Source of the DNA: Desulfobacteria bacterium
GTDB lineage: Bacteria; Desulfobacterota; Desulfobacteria; Desulfobacterales; C00003060
DNA: 7,648 nt
Assembly (NCBI GenBank): GCA_030145035.1
Contig: JAQYWL010000318.1
Coordinates: 1 to 7,648, forward strand
Direction of reading: 5' to 3'
Shown: piece by piece, positions 6,152 to 7,648 of the stretch
How the letters are laid out: the number at the start of each line of letters is the position of its first letter
Position numbering within the stretch: the first letter of the stretch is position 1
The notes under the pieces: generated by a model
Databases searched by the model: none
Seen by the model: the letters and a program-made list of their open reading frames with translations, nothing else
Told to the model about the DNA's origin: nothing
Position numbers and translations under genes: made by a program

Positions 6152-6350
6152 TAAATTCCCTCCCCCTTGACGGGGGAGGGCCTGCCCTGTTAAATAGGGT
6201 TCCCTTCGGGAAATTTAACAGGGTGAAGGTGGGGGGTGAAAAAGAGTGGAATTCCACTGAGTTGTAAATACATTCCCCCTCCCCCTGCCCGCTCGTGCCT
6301 CGCAGTGGCAGGCGGGCCCAACCCCCTCCCGCGAGGGGAGGGGGAGTTTC
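6152..6350. repeat. GC-rich multi-hairpin intergenic element (BIME/MITE-like)
   Basis: Almost the whole gap between the EEP gene and radical SAM A is palindromic. CCCTCCCCC (6158-6166) pairs with 6172-6180. CCCTGTTAAAT (6185-6195) pairs with 6213-6223 and encloses TTCCC/GGGAA (6200-6204, 6208-6212). AGTGGAATTCCACT (6245-6258) is a perfect palindrome. GCCCGC (6287-6292) pairs with 6312-6317 around an inner TGCC/GGCA. CCCCCTCCC (6322-6330) pairs with 6336-6344. The outer ends, AAATTCCCTCCCCC and GGGGGAGTTT, form an imperfect terminal inverted repeat. Frames through it translate to low-complexity PPPLAGGG-type strings, so it is not coding. It could attenuate transcription into the radical SAM pair. 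Confidence 0.8.
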
Positions 6351-6360
6351 TGGATGGAAA

Positions 6361-7119
6361 TTATTTGGTATAATGCCGGATTTGAGTGCCGATCTCAAAA
6401 TCACAGATCAGCGGCATATGATCGGATAGTCTAACCGGAGGTACCTGAAAACCCGTGGCCCTTATCTCCGGACTGCAAAAGATGTAATCGAGTTCTCTTC
6501 GCGGGGACCGGCTGGGATGGGAGGGTTTCCCTTGCCCATTGGCACTTTTTAACCCTGTGGCGGCAAGGAATAATTGCAGTTCCCGATCGCCCCATAATGC
6601 GTTGAAATCTCCAGCAACTATGACCGGTTTCTTAACATCCTTGACCATCGAATGAAGTTCTTGAAGCTGGTAATGACGATGGCGGAATTTAAGAGACAGG
6701 TGTACCAGGAAAATCGTGAATTCCTCTAATTCCAACTCCATTACAAGACGCTTGACACCTTCACGAAGATAATGAAATTTTTGGGATTTAATCTCCCGGC
6801 TAGTCAGAATCGCATTGCCCTGCTTATTCAGCACGGGAATTTTCTGTGCCATTGAAGTAGTGGAATATTTCGATTGATAGATATAATAGTGTTTCATTTC
6901 CCGAGCGATGGCTTCAGCCTGGTTGCTCTTTTCCGAACGGAAAGATCCGCTGTCCACCTCAATCAATCCGATAATGTCCGGATTCACCGATCTTATGAAA
7001 CCCACTATTTTGTTCAAATTTCCGTTGGTGCGCTTTAAATAGCCGCTGTAAGGCACAGGCATGTGAAAGCGCCTCCCAATCCCTGCTCCATAGCGTATGT
7101 TGTACAATAGAAATCGCAT
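6361..7119 (-). CDS. Endonuclease/exonuclease/phosphatase (EEP) family hydrolase
   Basis: The 252 residues form a complete EEP domain, the Mg-dependent phosphoesterase fold of DNase I, exonuclease III, sphingomyelinases and inositol-phosphate phosphatases. Catalytic landmarks are all present: N7 in LYNIRYG, the metal ligand E54 in LIEVD, H140 in FLVHLSL, D171 and N173 in AGDFNA, D211 in LDYIF, and the SDH triad end at D233-H234. There is no signal peptide or membrane anchor, so it is probably cytoplasmic. The substrate cannot be read: nucleic acid, phospholipid headgroup and sugar phosphate are all possible, and the short loops argue against an AP endonuclease. ATG at 7119 is preferred, since it begins right at the first beta strand and has AAGGGGGCGGA upstream; a TTG at 7149 would add ten residues with no ribosome site. 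It ends 10 bases before the hairpin element. Confidence 0.88.
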   Translation of the reverse strand: MRFLLYNIRYGAGIGRRFHMPVPYSGYLKRTNGNLNKIVGFIRSVNPDIIGLIEVDSGSFRSEKSNQAEAIAREMKHYYIYQSKYSTTSMAQKIPVLNKQGNAILTSREIKSQKFHYLREGVKRLVMELELEEFTIFLVHLSLKFRHRHYQLQELHSMVKDVKKPVIVAGDFNALWGDRELQLFLAATGLKSANGQGKPSHPSRSPRRELDYIFCSPEIRATGFQVPPVRLSDHMPLICDFEIGTQIRHYTK

Positions 7120-7181
7120 ACTATCCGCCCCCTTGATAAAATGCCTCAACCTATCCCAAGAAAGCCAGGTTTCTCGTTATT

Positions 7182-7227
7182 AACGTCTCAGAATTTCAAT
7201 AATTTGTAGAAATTGCGAGACGTTTTT
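7182..7227. terminator. Hairpin with adjoining T run (possible terminator or regulatory stem)
   Basis: AACGTCTC (7182-7189) pairs with GAGACGTT (7217-7224), and AATTTC (7192-7197) with GAAATT (7209-7214), separated by a 2x2 internal loop. Five T residues (7223-7227) follow on the + strand, the form of a rho-independent terminator. No + strand gene precedes it. On the minus strand it lies 63 bases upstream of the EEP start, where it could act as a leader stem or as the end of the upstream lyase transcript. Confidence 0.45.
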
Positions 7228-7494
7228 AGTGAGCCTTTCCCCGGTTTTTATCCCAGTTCAAGTGATACTGATAGAGACTATCATAGATCTTAGTCGGCCT
7301 ACATAGCACAGAACGTTCGTTCAGGAAAGCCATAATGTTACGGTCCCCAAAGCTTCCCGCGTGACGGATGCAGCGGATACGAATCTAGCTGCGGATATAA
7401 CGGGCAGGACCGTGCCAAGCGACTGACTTTACTTAACAATCTCGCCAAATCTGTGCTGATTGAAGTCTTAAGATGGCCTTTGATGGTTTGGGGC
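7228..7494. other. Gene-free spacer between the lyase end and the EEP gene
   Basis: This 267-base spacer has mixed composition and no recognised gene or RNA. A 35-codon minus-strand frame (7333-7226, starting MAFLNERSVL) and a long open frame on the + strand (7336-7644) exist, but neither resembles a family I know, and the latter runs antisense to the lyase. An imperfect direct repeat, GCAGCGGATA and GCTGCGGATA, lies at about 7369-7396. Confidence 0.4.
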
Positions 7495-7648
7495 TCAGAA
7501 AGGCCACGTTTTCAAAGGTTCAAACCTTCCCTGAAAGAAACGGAGAACTTTTGGTTCATAGACAAATCGCAACCCACTGATTCGGTCTCTTATTTCATAG
7601 AGCCGTTTGATTCCCGCCACGACATAATCAATGTGAGAATTTGAATAA
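7495..7648 (-). CDS. Tryptophanase / tyrosine phenol-lyase family, C-terminal end (partial)
   Basis: The minus-strand frame is open from the window edge to TGA at 7497-7495 and gives 50 residues. YSNSHIDYVV, then ISGLRFVYEPKVLRFF, match the end of the PLP-dependent beta-eliminating lyases. E. coli tryptophanase has YTQTHMDFII and a [21 protein letters not shown]-like tail, and tyrosine phenol-lyase has GLKFVYEPKQLRFFTARF. These enzymes split tryptophan or tyrosine into indole or phenol, pyruvate and ammonia. The visible tail looks slightly nearer to tyrosine phenol-lyase, but the choice cannot be made from 50 residues. The PLP lysine lies outside the window. The end differs from both models in FFQGRFEPLKTWPF, a few residues longer than usual. 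It is the upstream neighbour of the EEP gene on the same strand. Confidence 0.8.
   Translation of the reverse strand, partial: YSNSHIDYVVAGIKRLYEIRDRISGLRFVYEPKVLRFFQGRFEPLKTWPF

Noticed and set aside
6126..6404. Minus-strand 92-codon frame with PPPLAGGG and GPPPSRGRE
   Set aside because: It is a read-through of the GC-rich hairpin element and overlaps the end of the EEP gene.
7226..7333. Minus-strand 35-codon frame starting MAFLNERSVL
   Set aside because: It has no recognisable motif or homologue I can recall and no convincing ribosome site, and it ends at the hairpin. Kept only as part of the spacer description.
7453..7644. + strand 63-codon frame
   Set aside because: It is antisense to the clearly recognisable lyase C-terminus and resembles no known family.

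Overview
The window looks like a piece of an anaerobic, Deltaproteobacteria-like (Desulfobacterota) chromosome, perhaps from an uncultured lineage. This is inference. It rests on a MutL of the nicking (endonuclease-motif) type, an HsdR-N-like protein of a kind I associate with that group, radical SAM and beta-eliminating-lyase genes, and intergenic spaces crowded with structured repeats. No phage, plasmid, tRNA, rRNA or CRISPR signal was seen.

Left part (1-2355): the last 38 codons of an unidentified + strand gene, then a repeat-rich spacer, then a complete mutL (450-2186). mutL is bracketed by two inverted copies of the same ~100-bp repeat. The upstream copy is split by a 167-bp segment holding four hairpins; the downstream copy is uninterrupted.

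Middle (2356-4144): a minus-strand cysteine-cluster protein (2356-2973), then a 534-base non-coding stretch. That stretch holds a possible promoter, two perfect palindromes, an array of 8-bp repeats in both orientations, and a broken zinc-ribbon microgene (3357-3458). A + strand HsdR-N-domain protein follows (GTG start at 3508), in which the nuclease motif looks lost.

Right part (4145-7648): a set of minus-strand genes. Read in their own direction these are the C-terminus of a tryptophanase/tyrosine phenol-lyase-type enzyme (7648-7495), a 375-base spacer with a hairpin, an EEP-fold hydrolase (7119-6361), a 200-bp GC-rich hairpin element, and two adjacent paralogous radical SAM proteins (6125-5124 and 5116-4145) only 7 bases apart. 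The two radical SAM genes are probably co-translated, since the ribosome site of the second lies in the last codons of the first.

mutL is housekeeping. The radical SAM pair is the best candidate here for undescribed biochemistry, but its substrate cannot be read from the window and no precursor-peptide gene was found beside it. The other points of interest are the inverted repeats around mutL, the zinc-ribbon remnant, and the degenerate HsdR-N protein.
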